From Parafrankia sp. EUN1f (lineage in GTDB: Bacteria > Actinomycetota > Actinomycetes > Frankiales > Frankiaceae): a stretch of 64,000 nt of DNA. The notes beneath the pieces were generated by a model, which had not been told where the DNA came from, searched no databases, and saw nothing but the letters and a program-made list of their open reading frames with translations. Positions 42,692-51,373 of this stretch are shown here, in pieces. The position numbers were made by a program, and so were the translations under genes. The first letter of the stretch is position 1. Every line of letters begins with the position of its first letter. Location: assembly GCF_000177675.1 (NCBI RefSeq), contig NZ_ADGX01000007.1, positions 38,236-102,235 on the forward strand. The letters are read 5' to 3'.

Positions 42692-43915
42692 TCAGTCCCC
42701 GGTGACTTCGCGCTCGGCGGCGTACGGGAGCTCGACCTCCGCGGTGCAGTCCACGAGCAGGACGCCCTCCTGGTTGGTCAGGCGCAGCCGCACCTGGACC
42801 AGCGGGACACCCCAGACGGACCCCTCCTCCTTGCCGACAACCTCGGCGTCGAAGTAGGTGACGTCCCCTTCGAAGGCCGGGCCTCGGAAGCTCGCCTTGG
42901 TGTGGCGGACCATGCCCTCGTGGCCGGCCCAGTAGGCGAGGTAGTCGGTGCACCAGGCGCCCATCGTGGCGCCGTAGCCGTAGGCGCGGGCCATACCGAC
43001 ATCGCTCGCGCGTTCGGCGTCGATGTGGCCACGGGAGGGGCCGACGTACAGGCCGTCCCGCAGTCGCGGGTCGATCTTGGCGCCTTCCTCGTCGAAGCCG
43101 AAGCCCTCGGTCCAGCCCGGGTCCTGGTAGACCCAGGGGTCCTCGATGCCCGGCGGCGCGACCCAGCCGAAGGTGCCCCAGATGTTGAACAGGAACGCCC
43201 GGTACTCGGTGGTGAAGCTGGCGATGCTGTGCGGGCCGATGACCCGGCGCGGCAGCACGTCGCCGACCTTGACCTCCTCGAACGCGGGCGAGACGCCGGC
43301 CCGGTTCGACAGCAGCCAGGCGTGGCGCAGCTTGTCGATCTCCGCTAGCTCGGTCTGCGTCCAGCGCTTGATCTCGCCGAGCTGGTTCTCGTACATGCCG
43401 CGCTTCTCCGCCTCGGCGGCGAGGTAGCGGATGGCGGTCGAGCGCTCCCGGGCGACCAGGTCACCGACCTGGTTGTGGTGCACGGTGTCGCCGCGGGAGA
43501 ACATCGTCGGCCCGGCGAACTTGGTCTCCGCGACCTTGTAGTCGTGGAACCGGCGCTTCTGGTACAGCTTGTCACCGACCCGCACCCGGGTGCCGTAGAA
43601 CCACCACTCCTCACCACCGAAGATCAGGTGGCTGCCGGGGATGTAGCCGACGCAGGCCGGGGCCGCGCCGTGCCCGTAGTCCAGCCCGACGGCGATGGAC
43701 TGCGGCGCGATGAGGCCACCGAACTTGGTCTTCTTCGCGAACTGCTCGTCCCAGTGCAGCGGGTTGGGGTAGTCCATCGCCATCACCCAGCGGCGGATGT
43801 CGCTCGCCTGGCAGGGCTCCCACAGCTGCCCGCCACCGATGGGCTTGCCCACCCGGTGGTCGACGTCGGTGAGGTCCAGCTCGAGGGCCTCGGGGTTCTC
43901 CAGTGCCTCACTCAT
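42692..43915 (-). CDS. MaoC-like (double hot-dog) enoyl-CoA hydratase/dehydratase
   Basis: The 407-residue protein carries an N-terminal FAS1-like hot-dog fold and a second one behind it. The region MAMDYPNPLHWDEQFAKKTKFGGLIAPQ has the Asp...NPxH arrangement of the hydratase-2 motif. Large double hot-dog proteins hydrate enoyl-CoAs in the breakdown of steroids and other bulky substrates. The length matches the actinobacterial MaoC family with an N-terminal dehydratase domain. It lies between an AcuI-like reductase and a CoA ligase, consistent with beta-oxidation of a CoA ester. Which half is active is inferred. Confidence 0.82.
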   Translation of the reverse strand: MSEALENPEALELDLTDVDHRVGKPIGGGQLWEPCQASDIRRWVMAMDYPNPLHWDEQFAKKTKFGGLIAPQSIAVGLDYGHGAAPACVGYIPGSHLIFGGEEWWFYGTRVRVGDKLYQKRRFHDYKVAETKFAGPTMFSRGDTVHHNQVGDLVARERSTAIRYLAAEAEKRGMYENQLGEIKRWTQTELAEIDKLRHAWLLSNRAGVSPAFEEVKVGDVLPRRVIGPHSIASFTTEYRAFLFNIWGTFGWVAPPGIEDPWVYQDPGWTEGFGFDEEGAKIDPRLRDGLYVGPSRGHIDAERASDVGMARAYGYGATMGAWCTDYLAYWAGHEGMVRHTKASFRGPAFEGDVTYFDAEVVGKEEGSVWGVPLVQVRLRLTNQEGVLLVDCTAEVELPYAAEREVTGD

Positions 43916-43930
43916 CTGCGCGCTCCCCTG

Positions 43931-44914
43931 CTACCGGTTGACGTCGACGACGATGCGGCCGCGGACCTTGCCGTCGAGCAACTGGTCGGCGGCGGCGATG
44001 ACGTCGCCCAGCGCGATCTCCTCGGCGATCAGCTCCAGCGCCTCCGGGTCCAGGTCCGCGGCGAGGCGCGACCAGGCGGCCAGGCGCGGGGTGGACGGGG
44101 CCATCACGCTGTCGATCCCGAGCAGCGACACACCGCGCAGGATGAACGGCGCGACCGAGGCGGGAAAGTCCATGCCCTGGGCGTTGCCGCAGGCGGCGAT
44201 GGCACCGCCGTACCGCGTCTGCGCGGTGGCGTTGGCAAGGGTCTGGCTGCCGACGGTGTCGACGACGCCGGCCCAGCGCTCCTTCTGCATCGGCTTGCCC
44301 TTCTCGGACAGCTCGGCGCGGTCCAGCACCGTCACGGCCCCGAGTTCAGCGAGGTAGTCGGCCTCCGAGGCCTTCCCCGTCGCCGCCGCGACCTTGAACC
44401 CCGCCTTGGTGAGCAGGGCCACCGCGACGCTGCCGACGCCGCCGGTCGCGCCGGTCACCAGCACCTCGCCCTGCTCGGGACGGACGCCGAACTTCAGCAG
44501 GGCGTCCACGCAGAGGCTCGCGGTGTAGCCGGCGGTACCGATCGCCATCGACTGGCGCGGGGTGAACGCGGACGGCAGCGGCACCAGCCAGTCGCCCTTG
44601 AGGCGGGCGCGCTGGGCGAGGCCGCCCCAGTGCGTCTCGCCGACGCCCCAGCCGTTGTGCACGACCCGGTCGCCGGGCTTCCAGGCCGGATGTGAGCTGT
44701 CGGTGACGACGCCGACCAGGTCGATGCCGGGCACCATCGGGAACTTCCGCACCACGGGCAGCTTGCCGGTGATGGCCAGGCCGTCCTTGTAGTTCAGCGT
44801 CGAGTACTCGACCTCGACGGTGACGTCGCCTTCCGGAAGCGCCGCCTCGTCCAGGCTCGTGACGCCGGCGGTCTGGCCGGACTCACCTTTTTCGATGAGG
44901 ATCGCAGAGAACAT
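43931..44914 (-). CDS. AcuI/YhdH-type NADPH-dependent oxidoreductase (acrylyl-CoA reductase family)
   Basis: I start at the ATG at 44914. The 327-residue medium-chain dehydrogenase begins [18 protein letters not shown] and has [48 protein letters not shown], the NADPH motif [18 protein letters not shown] and [12 protein letters not shown]. No zinc-ligand Cys set is present, as in this quinone-reductase-like branch. Characterised members reduce acryloyl-CoA to propionyl-CoA or detoxify unsaturated carbonyls. In this cluster it may saturate an enoyl intermediate. It precedes MaoC by 15 bp in the same run. Confidence 0.85.
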   Translation of the reverse strand: MFSAILIEKGESGQTAGVTSLDEAALPEGDVTVEVEYSTLNYKDGLAITGKLPVVRKFPMVPGIDLVGVVTDSSHPAWKPGDRVVHNGWGVGETHWGGLAQRARLKGDWLVPLPSAFTPRQSMAIGTAGYTASLCVDALLKFGVRPEQGEVLVTGATGGVGSVAVALLTKAGFKVAAATGKASEADYLAELGAVTVLDRAELSEKGKPMQKERWAGVVDTVGSQTLANATAQTRYGGAIAACGNAQGMDFPASVAPFILRGVSLLGIDSVMAPSTPRLAAWSRLAADLDPEALELIAEEIALGDVIAAADQLLDGKVRGRIVVDVNR

Positions 44915-44990
44915 CGGAGAATAGCCCTTTCTCACAAGCGTTCGAGTGGCCCCGCAACGGGGCGCGTTTCAGTGCCGCACCACACCACCG

Positions 44991-45024
44991 GCGCCGTGCC
45001 GCGGGATGTCCCGCGGCACGGCGC
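44991..45024. terminator. 16-bp hairpin between the aldehyde dehydrogenase and AcuI-like genes
   Basis: GCGCCGTGCCGCGGGA (44991-45006) and its exact complement (45009-45024) fold back with a 2-nt turn. It follows the stop of the minus-strand aldehyde dehydrogenase gene by about 65 bp, so it may end or attenuate that part of the transcript. Confidence 0.78.
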
Positions 45025-45089
45025 GCGTTGTCCGGCCCTGCCCGTCCCTCACGCCCACAAGAGACACAGCGAAAGGAGCGGCAGGATTC

Positions 45090-46508
45090 CTACTGATAGC
45101 CGACGATGCCCTTGGTCTCGAGGTACTCGTCGAAGGCGAGCGGACCCCACTCACGGCCGTTTCCGCTCTTCTTGACGCCCCCGAAGGGGGCCGCGAAGTC
45201 GAATCCGTCGTTGATCACGACCCAGCCCACCTGAAGCCGGCGGGCCACGGCGCGGGCCTGGTCGAGGTCCGCGCCGGCGACGGCGCCGCCGAGGCCGTAC
45301 TCGGAGTCGTTGGCGATCTCGACCGCGTTGTCGAGGTCCGTGTAGCCGAGGATCGTCAGCACCGGCCCGAAGATCTCCTCGCGGGCGATGGTCATGTCGT
45401 TGTCGACGTTGGCGAAGACGGTGGGCCGCACGTAGAAGCCCTTCTCCAGGCCGTCCGGGCGCCCGGTGCCGCCGGCGACGAGCGTCGCGCCCTCGTCGAT
45501 GCCCTTCTGGATCAGGGCCTGGATCTTGTCGAACTGGGCACCCGAGACCACCGGGCCGATGGCGACATCGGTGGTGGGATCACCGACAGTGGTCGCCTCA
45601 GCCGCCGCGCGCGCGACCTCGATGGCCTCGTCCATCCGGGCGGCCGGCACCAGCATCCGCGTCGCCGCGCTGCAGGTCTGACCCGAGTTGAGCATCACGC
45701 CCGCCACGCCCTTGCCGACGTTCTCGGCGAAGTCGGCATCGTCCAGCAGGATGTTGGGGCCCTTGCCGCCGAGCTCCTGGGTGACCCGCTTGACGGTGGC
45801 GGCCGCGTTGCGCGCGATCTCGATCCCGGCGCGGGTGGAGCCGGTGAAGGAGATCATGGCGACGTCCGGATGGACCGACAGCGGAACTCCCACGCTGATG
45901 CCGTCGCCCTGCACGAGGTTGAACACCCCGGCCGGGACGCCCGCGGCGTCGAGAATCTCGGCGAGGATCTGCGCGGTGAACGGCGAGTTCTCCGACGGCT
46001 TCAGCACGGTGGTGCAGCCCGTGGCAAGCGCCGGGATGAGCTTCACCAGGATCTGGTTCACCGGCCAGTTCCACGGCGTGATCAGGCCGCAGACCCCGAT
46101 CGGCTCCCGCGCGATCAGTGAGGTGCCGCGAACCTCCTCGAACTCGAACGTCTTCAGGGCCTCGATCGCGGTGGTGAGGTGGCCCGCGCCGAGACCCATC
46201 TGGAAGCCTCCGGCGAGCGCGGCCGGTGCTCCGATCTCCTCCGTCAGCGCCTCGGCGAGCTCCGGAATGCGCTTCTGGTAGATGTCGAGAATGCTTTCCA
46301 GCAGGGCGATCCGCTCTTCGCGGCTGGTCACCGACCAGCCCGGGAACGCGGCCTTCGCGGCGGCGACCGCCCGGTCGACGTCCGCGGCCGAACCCGCGGC
46401 AACCTTTCCGGCGGCCTCCTCGGTGGCGGGATTCACCACGTCGAAGGTTCCGGGCTGGGCCGGGTCGACCCATTCCCCACCGATGTAGAACCTCAGTGCT
46501 TCACGCAT
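45090..46508 (-). CDS. Aldehyde dehydrogenase
   Basis: The 472-residue protein has the full aldehyde-dehydrogenase set: FYIGGEWVDPAQPGTFDVVNPATEE, ITPWNWPVNQILVKLIPALATGCTTVLKPSE (NAD site), FTGSTRAGIEIARNAA, the Glu in VTQELGGKGPN and the nucleophile Cys in NSGQTCSAATRM. It oxidises an aldehyde to the acid in the cytoplasm. It lies directly downstream of the ThDP enzyme gene (64 bp), so a lyase product such as a chain-shortened aldehyde is a likely substrate. The ribosome site GGAGAGGGG is about 12 nt upstream. Confidence 0.9.
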   Translation of the reverse strand: MREALRFYIGGEWVDPAQPGTFDVVNPATEEAAGKVAAGSAADVDRAVAAAKAAFPGWSVTSREERIALLESILDIYQKRIPELAEALTEEIGAPAALAGGFQMGLGAGHLTTAIEALKTFEFEEVRGTSLIAREPIGVCGLITPWNWPVNQILVKLIPALATGCTTVLKPSENSPFTAQILAEILDAAGVPAGVFNLVQGDGISVGVPLSVHPDVAMISFTGSTRAGIEIARNAAATVKRVTQELGGKGPNILLDDADFAENVGKGVAGVMLNSGQTCSAATRMLVPAARMDEAIEVARAAAEATTVGDPTTDVAIGPVVSGAQFDKIQALIQKGIDEGATLVAGGTGRPDGLEKGFYVRPTVFANVDNDMTIAREEIFGPVLTILGYTDLDNAVEIANDSEYGLGGAVAGADLDQARAVARRLQVGWVVINDGFDFAAPFGGVKKSGNGREWGPLAFDEYLETKGIVGYQ

Positions 46509-46572
46509 AACTGGACGAACCCCTCTCCTGAAGTACGCGAACGGCCATCATAGGGACGATGAGTGATGCCCG

Positions 46573-48279
46573 TCACTGAGTGCCTTCCGCATACCAGGTG
46601 CGGAACTCGTCGTAGCTCGGCATTTCCTCCGAGTTCGCCTTCGGATCGACGGCGACGTGGATGACGGCGGTCTTTCCACTGGCGTACGCGCGCTTGATGG
46701 CGGGCGCGATGTCCTCGTCGCGCTCGACGTACTCGCCGTAGCAGCCGAAGCCCTCGGCGACCTTGTCGAGGCGGGTGTTCGTGCTCCAGTGGGTGCCGGT
46801 CTCCAGCGACCCCTGGCCGAAGGTGCGCTTGTAGACGCCGACCTCCAGGCCCCAGGCGTAGTCGACGGCGACGACGCAGACCAGCGGCAGGTTCAGCCGT
46901 GCGGCTGTCTCCAGCTCGGCGATGTGGAACTGGAAGGAGGAGTCACCGGTGATCAGCATCATGGGCCGCTTGCCACCGGCCGCGACGCCGGCCCCGACGG
47001 CGTAGGGCAGGCCGGTGCCCAGGTGGCCGAAGTTCTGGTTCCACATGACATCGTTCGGCTTGGCCTGCGAGTAGGTCCAGCCGAAGATCGTGGTGGCACC
47101 GCCGTCGCGGACCATGATGCCGTCGGAGGGGAACGCCTTGGTCGCCTCGACGATCAGGCGGGCCGGGTGCACCGGGGACAGGCCCGACGGCGCCGTCTGG
47201 GCCAGCTCCGCGAGCCGGTCGGCGTCCTGGCTGATCCACTGCGCGAGTTCCGGCGTGGCGGTCCGCGGGGTGTCCTTCAGCGCCTCGACCAGCTGCGGCA
47301 CGATCGCCCGCAGGTCACCGACCAGCGGGACGTCGATCGAGCGGTTGACGCCGATGGCCTCGGGGTCCTGCTCGACGAGGATCCAGGTGCGGTTCGCCTC
47401 GTTCGCGAGCCAGTGCCGCCCGCGCCCGTAGTGGACGGGCTCGCCGAGCTCGGTGCCGATCGCCACCACCAGGTCGGACTTCACCACCGCGTCGACCGCC
47501 GACGGCGAGAAGCCGTAGGGGAAGGTGCGGTCCTCCAGTCCCCTGATGTACGAGGTGCCGCCGGAGGTCTGGATGGCGGGGGCGGCCATCAGATCCGCCA
47601 GCGCCTTCACCGACTCCCCAGCGCGTGCCGTGTGCACGCCGTGGCCGACCAGCAGGATCGGCTGCTTCGCGTTGCGGATTGCCGCGGCGGCCGCGTCAAT
47701 CCGGTCCTGGCCTGCGGTCTGGTTGACCAGACGGTAGGCGGACGGCGGCAGCGGCGCGGGGACATCGAGCTCCTCCTGGATGACGTGGGAGGGGTATTCG
47801 ATGTAAACCGGGCCCGGGGTGCCCGACAGCGCCTTGCGCAGGCCCTCCCGGATCACCTCGTCGGTCTGGTCGGCGTACTCGATGCTGGCGTTGTACTTCA
47901 CCGACGGCTCGAACAGCTCGGCCTGCTTCACGAACTGGATTCGCCCGCGGCGGACCCGCTGCTCGGTGATCCGGGCCCGCTGCCCGCCGAGGAAGATGAC
48001 CGGCGAGTTCTCGACCTTGGCGCACATCATCGCACCGGCGAGGTTCGCCACACCCGGGCCGAGGGTCCCGATACACACCGAGGCCTTGCCGGTCATCCGC
48101 GAGACCGCCTCCGCCATGAAACCGGCGGACTCCTCGTGATGCGGCGCGACCACGTTCCAGCCGCGCTCCTCCGCGAGGTGGAACATGTGCACGAAGTTCG
48201 GGTCGGGAATGCCGAAGATGGTGTTGATTCCCTCGGCCTCGAAAAGCTGCAGAATGCGCTCGTAGACTTTCACGCCCAT
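46573..48279 (-). CDS. Thiamine-diphosphate-dependent enzyme (acetolactate synthase / 2-hydroxyacyl-CoA lyase type)
   Basis: The 568-residue protein has three ThDP-enzyme domains. The N-terminal PYR domain carries the catalytic Glu in VVAPHHEESAGFMAEAVSR and SVCIGTLGPGVANLAGAM. A central domain follows (LVGHGVHTARAGESVKALADLM). The C-terminal PP domain has GDSSFQFHIAELETAARLNLPLVCVVAVDYAWG, a GDG-type metal motif with Ser for Gly and Asp in the usual Asn place. The family includes acetolactate synthase, benzoylformate and oxalyl-CoA decarboxylases and 2-hydroxyacyl-CoA lyase. Beside an aldehyde dehydrogenase, a TauD enzyme and a CoA ligase, a C-C lyase or decarboxylase function seems more likely than amino-acid synthesis. 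Confidence 0.85.
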   Translation of the reverse strand: MGVKVYERILQLFEAEGINTIFGIPDPNFVHMFHLAEERGWNVVAPHHEESAGFMAEAVSRMTGKASVCIGTLGPGVANLAGAMMCAKVENSPVIFLGGQRARITEQRVRRGRIQFVKQAELFEPSVKYNASIEYADQTDEVIREGLRKALSGTPGPVYIEYPSHVIQEELDVPAPLPPSAYRLVNQTAGQDRIDAAAAAIRNAKQPILLVGHGVHTARAGESVKALADLMAAPAIQTSGGTSYIRGLEDRTFPYGFSPSAVDAVVKSDLVVAIGTELGEPVHYGRGRHWLANEANRTWILVEQDPEAIGVNRSIDVPLVGDLRAIVPQLVEALKDTPRTATPELAQWISQDADRLAELAQTAPSGLSPVHPARLIVEATKAFPSDGIMVRDGGATTIFGWTYSQAKPNDVMWNQNFGHLGTGLPYAVGAGVAAGGKRPMMLITGDSSFQFHIAELETAARLNLPLVCVVAVDYAWGLEVGVYKRTFGQGSLETGTHWSTNTRLDKVAEGFGCYGEYVERDEDIAPAIKRAYASGKTAVIHVAVDPKANSEEMPSYDEFRTWYAEGTQ

Positions 48280-48456
48280 TGGTAGTCAGGGGTTCGGGCC
48301 CTGATTCGGCCCCGGTTCCCCTCCCCCTTTCGGTCCGTACGTGCGGCTCGCCCGCTGACGGGGCCTGGTCATGGTCGGGTGTGGTGCGCGGGCGCTACGC
48401 GCCCGGCTGGCCCGGGCGGCCGCGCCGGTCGGGGCGGCCGCCGTCAGGCGTCGGTG

Positions 48457-49401
48457 TCAGGCCGAGGACCTGGTCTTGCCCGTGACGCCGGTCCCGCCCG
48501 TCGCCATCGCGAAGCTGCGCGTGATGTGGTCGACGTGCGCCGACGGGACGATGGGCAGGATCCACGGATCACTGGTGTCACGGATCGCGTCGATCCGCTC
48601 GCCGACCTGGTCGACGGTCCAGGACGGCTGGTACACGCCCGGGGTCTCGCCGACGAACATGCGGGCGATCCGGCCCGCGATCGCCAGCAGCAGCTCGCCG
48701 GTGATCGAGCAGGACTCGTGCGCGAGCCAGCCCACCACCGGTGCGACCAGCTCCGGCCCCATCGGCGGGTAGGCGGACGTGTCGATGCCCTCGGCCATCC
48801 GGGTCAGCGCGCCCGGCACGATGGCGTTGCAGGTCACCCCGTGGTCCGCGCCCTCGAGCGCGACCACGTTGGTGAGGCCGACGATGCCGGCCTTCGCCGA
48901 GGCGTAGTTCGCCACCGCCTGGTTGCCGTACAGCCCGCCGATCGACGACGTGAGCACGATCCGCCCGTACCCGGCGTCCTTCATCAGCGGGAACGCCGCC
49001 CGTACGACGTGGAAGGCACCACGCAGGTGAACGTCAAGAACGGAGTCGAAGTCCTCGTAGGTCATCTCCGTCAGCGTCGCGTACCGGACCGTTCCGGCGT
49101 TGTGGATCAGGACGTCGATCCGGCCGTAGTGGTCGAGCGCCGTCTGGATGATCGCCTGCCCGCCCTCGGCGGTCGCGACCGAGTCCACCGAGGCCACGGC
49201 CTCGCCGCCGGCGGCGATGATCTCCTTGACGACCTCGTCGGCGGGCCCGCTGTCGACCCCGTCGCCGCGCATGCTGCCGCCCAGGTCGTTGACGACGATC
49301 TTCGCTCCCAGCGAGCCGAGCAGTAACGCGTAGGCCCTTCCCAGTCCCCGGCCGGCGCCGGTGATCACGGCCACCCGGCCGTCAAAGCGCAGTTCCGACA
49401 T
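48457..49401 (-). CDS. SDR-family dehydrogenase (HSD17B4/multifunctional-enzyme-like)
   Basis: The ATG at 49401 follows AGAGGAG, so the longer open frame is not used. The 314-residue protein has TGAGRGLGRAYALLLGSLGAKIVVNDLGGSMRG, the pattern of the peroxisomal multifunctional 3-hydroxyacyl-CoA dehydrogenase domain, then HNAGTVRYATL, Ser in VLTSSIGGLYG and Tyr/Lys in NYASAKAGIVG. It should oxidise a (3R)-hydroxyacyl-CoA, a fitting partner for the MaoC hydratase of the same run. The 177 bp downstream (48280-48456) hold no gene. Confidence 0.85.
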   Translation of the reverse strand: MSELRFDGRVAVITGAGRGLGRAYALLLGSLGAKIVVNDLGGSMRGDGVDSGPADEVVKEIIAAGGEAVASVDSVATAEGGQAIIQTALDHYGRIDVLIHNAGTVRYATLTEMTYEDFDSVLDVHLRGAFHVVRAAFPLMKDAGYGRIVLTSSIGGLYGNQAVANYASAKAGIVGLTNVVALEGADHGVTCNAIVPGALTRMAEGIDTSAYPPMGPELVAPVVGWLAHESCSITGELLLAIAGRIARMFVGETPGVYQPSWTVDQVGERIDAIRDTSDPWILPIVPSAHVDHITRSFAMATGGTGVTGKTRSSA

Positions 49402-49471
49402 CAGTGCTCCTCTTCGACGCACATGGCTTCGGCGCACATGGCTCGAAAGCTCGTGGAGGGTGCTGGACCGG

Positions 49472-51298
49472 TCACTTTTCGAGGACGAGGCCCTCGAGCT
49501 CACCGGTGCCGCGCCAGGCCCGGAACAGGTCCTCCAGGACGTAGAAGCCCGGCCAGTAAGGGTCGCCGAGGTGGGAGCGCCGCCGCTTCTCGCCCTCGCT
49601 GTTGTAGTAGCCGGGGGTGCACTCCCGCTCGAAGTTGCTGTTGTCGATCGCCGACTCGCGGATCGTCGTGCACCAGGCCTCGACCGCCTCGGCGGTGGGC
49701 TCGACGGTCGTGGCGCCGCGGGCCAGCGTCTCGGCGATGACATACGAGATGTGGTCGGCCTGCTGCTCGAACATCGAGGTCGTGCTGGCGGTCACGCCAC
49801 CCTGGATGAACCCGGTGAAGAACTGGTTCGGGAACCCGTGGGTCATGATGCCGTGCTGCGTGCGGTAGCCGTTGCTCCAGTGGTCGTAGAGCGAGAGGCC
49901 GTCGCGGCCGGCGAACGGAAGGATGCCGAGCCGGCGGTCCAGATCGGTGGTGATCTCGAACCCGCTGGCGAACACGATGCAGTCGACCTCGTACTCGACG
50001 CCGTCCGCGACGAACCCCTTCTCGGTGATCCGTTCGACACCCTGCGTCTTGGAGACGTCGATGAGGGTGACGTTCGGCCGGTTGAAGGTCGGCAGGTACA
50101 GGTCGTTGAAGCAGGGCCGCTTGCACAGGAAGCGGTAGTACGGCTTCAGCGCCTCCGCGGTCGCGGGGTCGGTGACGATCGCGTCGATCCGCTGGCGGAG
50201 CCGCTCCATCACCTGGTAGTCGACGGTCTCCCGCAGCTCCATGAACTTCGCCGGGTCCGCCAGCGCCGCCCAGCCGTTGGTGGCGTCCAGGTGCGCGGCG
50301 AGGTTGCGACTGATCTCGGTCCAGCCGTCACAGACCAGGTCCGGCTGGCCGGGCCCGAAGGCCTCGAACGCGGCGGTGTGGAAGTTGCGCTGGCGCTCCA
50401 GCTGCCACCCGGGCTGGAGCGTCCTGGCCCATTCCGGATCGGTCGGCGCATCGCCGCGGTGGTCGATGGACGACGGCGTGCGCTGCAGGACGTAGAGGTG
50501 CTCGGCCGTCTGCGCGATGTGCGGAATGACCTGCACCCCGCTGGCGCCGGTGCCGACCACCGCGACCTTCTTGCCGGCGAGCTTGTCGAGCCCGCCGCTC
50601 GAGTCGCCCCCGGTGTACTCGTAGTCCCAGCGCGCGGTGTGGATGGTGTGCCCGGTGAAGTCCTGCAGGCCCGGGATGCCCGGCAGCTTCGGCCGGTTGA
50701 ACGGCCCCTGGCACATGACCACGAAACGCGCCCGGATCTCGTCGTTCCGGTTGGTGCCGATGCGCCAGCGCTGGATCGAGGGGTCCCACTCCTGCGAACG
50801 GACCAGGGTGTGGAAGATCGCCTTGTCGTAGAGCCCGAAGTGCTTGCCGATGCGCTGACAGTGCTCGAAGACCTCGTCGCCGTACGCGTACTTCCGCTTC
50901 GGCATGTAGCCGACCTCTTCCAGCAACGGCAGATAGCAGTAGCTGTCGGAGTCGACCTGAATGCCCGGGTAGCGGTTCCAGTACCAGGCCCCGCCGAAGT
51001 CACCGCCGTGCTCGATGATCCGCACGTCATCGATACCGGCCTGCTTGATCCTCGCCGCCGCGATGAGGCCCGCGAATCCGCCGCCGAGGACGGCGACCTC
51101 GATGTCCTCGACTATCGGGAGTCGCGGCACGACCGGCATGTACGGATCCGCGGCGTGAAATTCCTCTAAGTCGCCCTCGGCCACCAGGTACTGCTTCTGG
51201 CCGTCGGCCCGCAGGCGCTTGTCCCGCTCCTGAAGGTACTTGTCTCTGAGGGCGTCATGGTCGATCTCGGGTGTCTGCGTGGGAGCGCACTGGGACAT
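49472..51298 (-). CDS. Baeyer-Villiger flavin monooxygenase
   Basis: The 608-residue protein has the FAD motif VAVLGGGFAGLIAAARI, the NADPH motif VAVVGTGASGVQVIPH and the exact BVMO fingerprint FTGHTIHTARWDYE between them. The N terminus (TQTPEIDHDALRDKYLQERDKRLRADGQKQY) resembles steroid and long-ring ketone monooxygenases. It inserts oxygen next to a ketone carbonyl to give an ester or lactone, using NADPH and O2. GAGGATC precedes the ATG. Upstream is a Rieske oxygenase and downstream an SDR. A broken paralogue lies at 26421-28293; its existence suggests past gene duplication. Confidence 0.93.
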   Translation of the reverse strand: MSQCAPTQTPEIDHDALRDKYLQERDKRLRADGQKQYLVAEGDLEEFHAADPYMPVVPRLPIVEDIEVAVLGGGFAGLIAAARIKQAGIDDVRIIEHGGDFGGAWYWNRYPGIQVDSDSYCYLPLLEEVGYMPKRKYAYGDEVFEHCQRIGKHFGLYDKAIFHTLVRSQEWDPSIQRWRIGTNRNDEIRARFVVMCQGPFNRPKLPGIPGLQDFTGHTIHTARWDYEYTGGDSSGGLDKLAGKKVAVVGTGASGVQVIPHIAQTAEHLYVLQRTPSSIDHRGDAPTDPEWARTLQPGWQLERQRNFHTAAFEAFGPGQPDLVCDGWTEISRNLAAHLDATNGWAALADPAKFMELRETVDYQVMERLRQRIDAIVTDPATAEALKPYYRFLCKRPCFNDLYLPTFNRPNVTLIDVSKTQGVERITEKGFVADGVEYEVDCIVFASGFEITTDLDRRLGILPFAGRDGLSLYDHWSNGYRTQHGIMTHGFPNQFFTGFIQGGVTASTTSMFEQQADHISYVIAETLARGATTVEPTAEAVEAWCTTIRESAIDNSNFERECTPGYYNSEGEKRRRSHLGDPYWPGFYVLEDLFRAWRGTGELEGLVLEK

Positions 51299-51373
51299 GC
51301 GGGATCCTCGGTTCGTGATATCGGTGCTGCGGCTGGTGGTGTCTTGTGCGGCGAGCGCCTTTTCAGGGCCATT

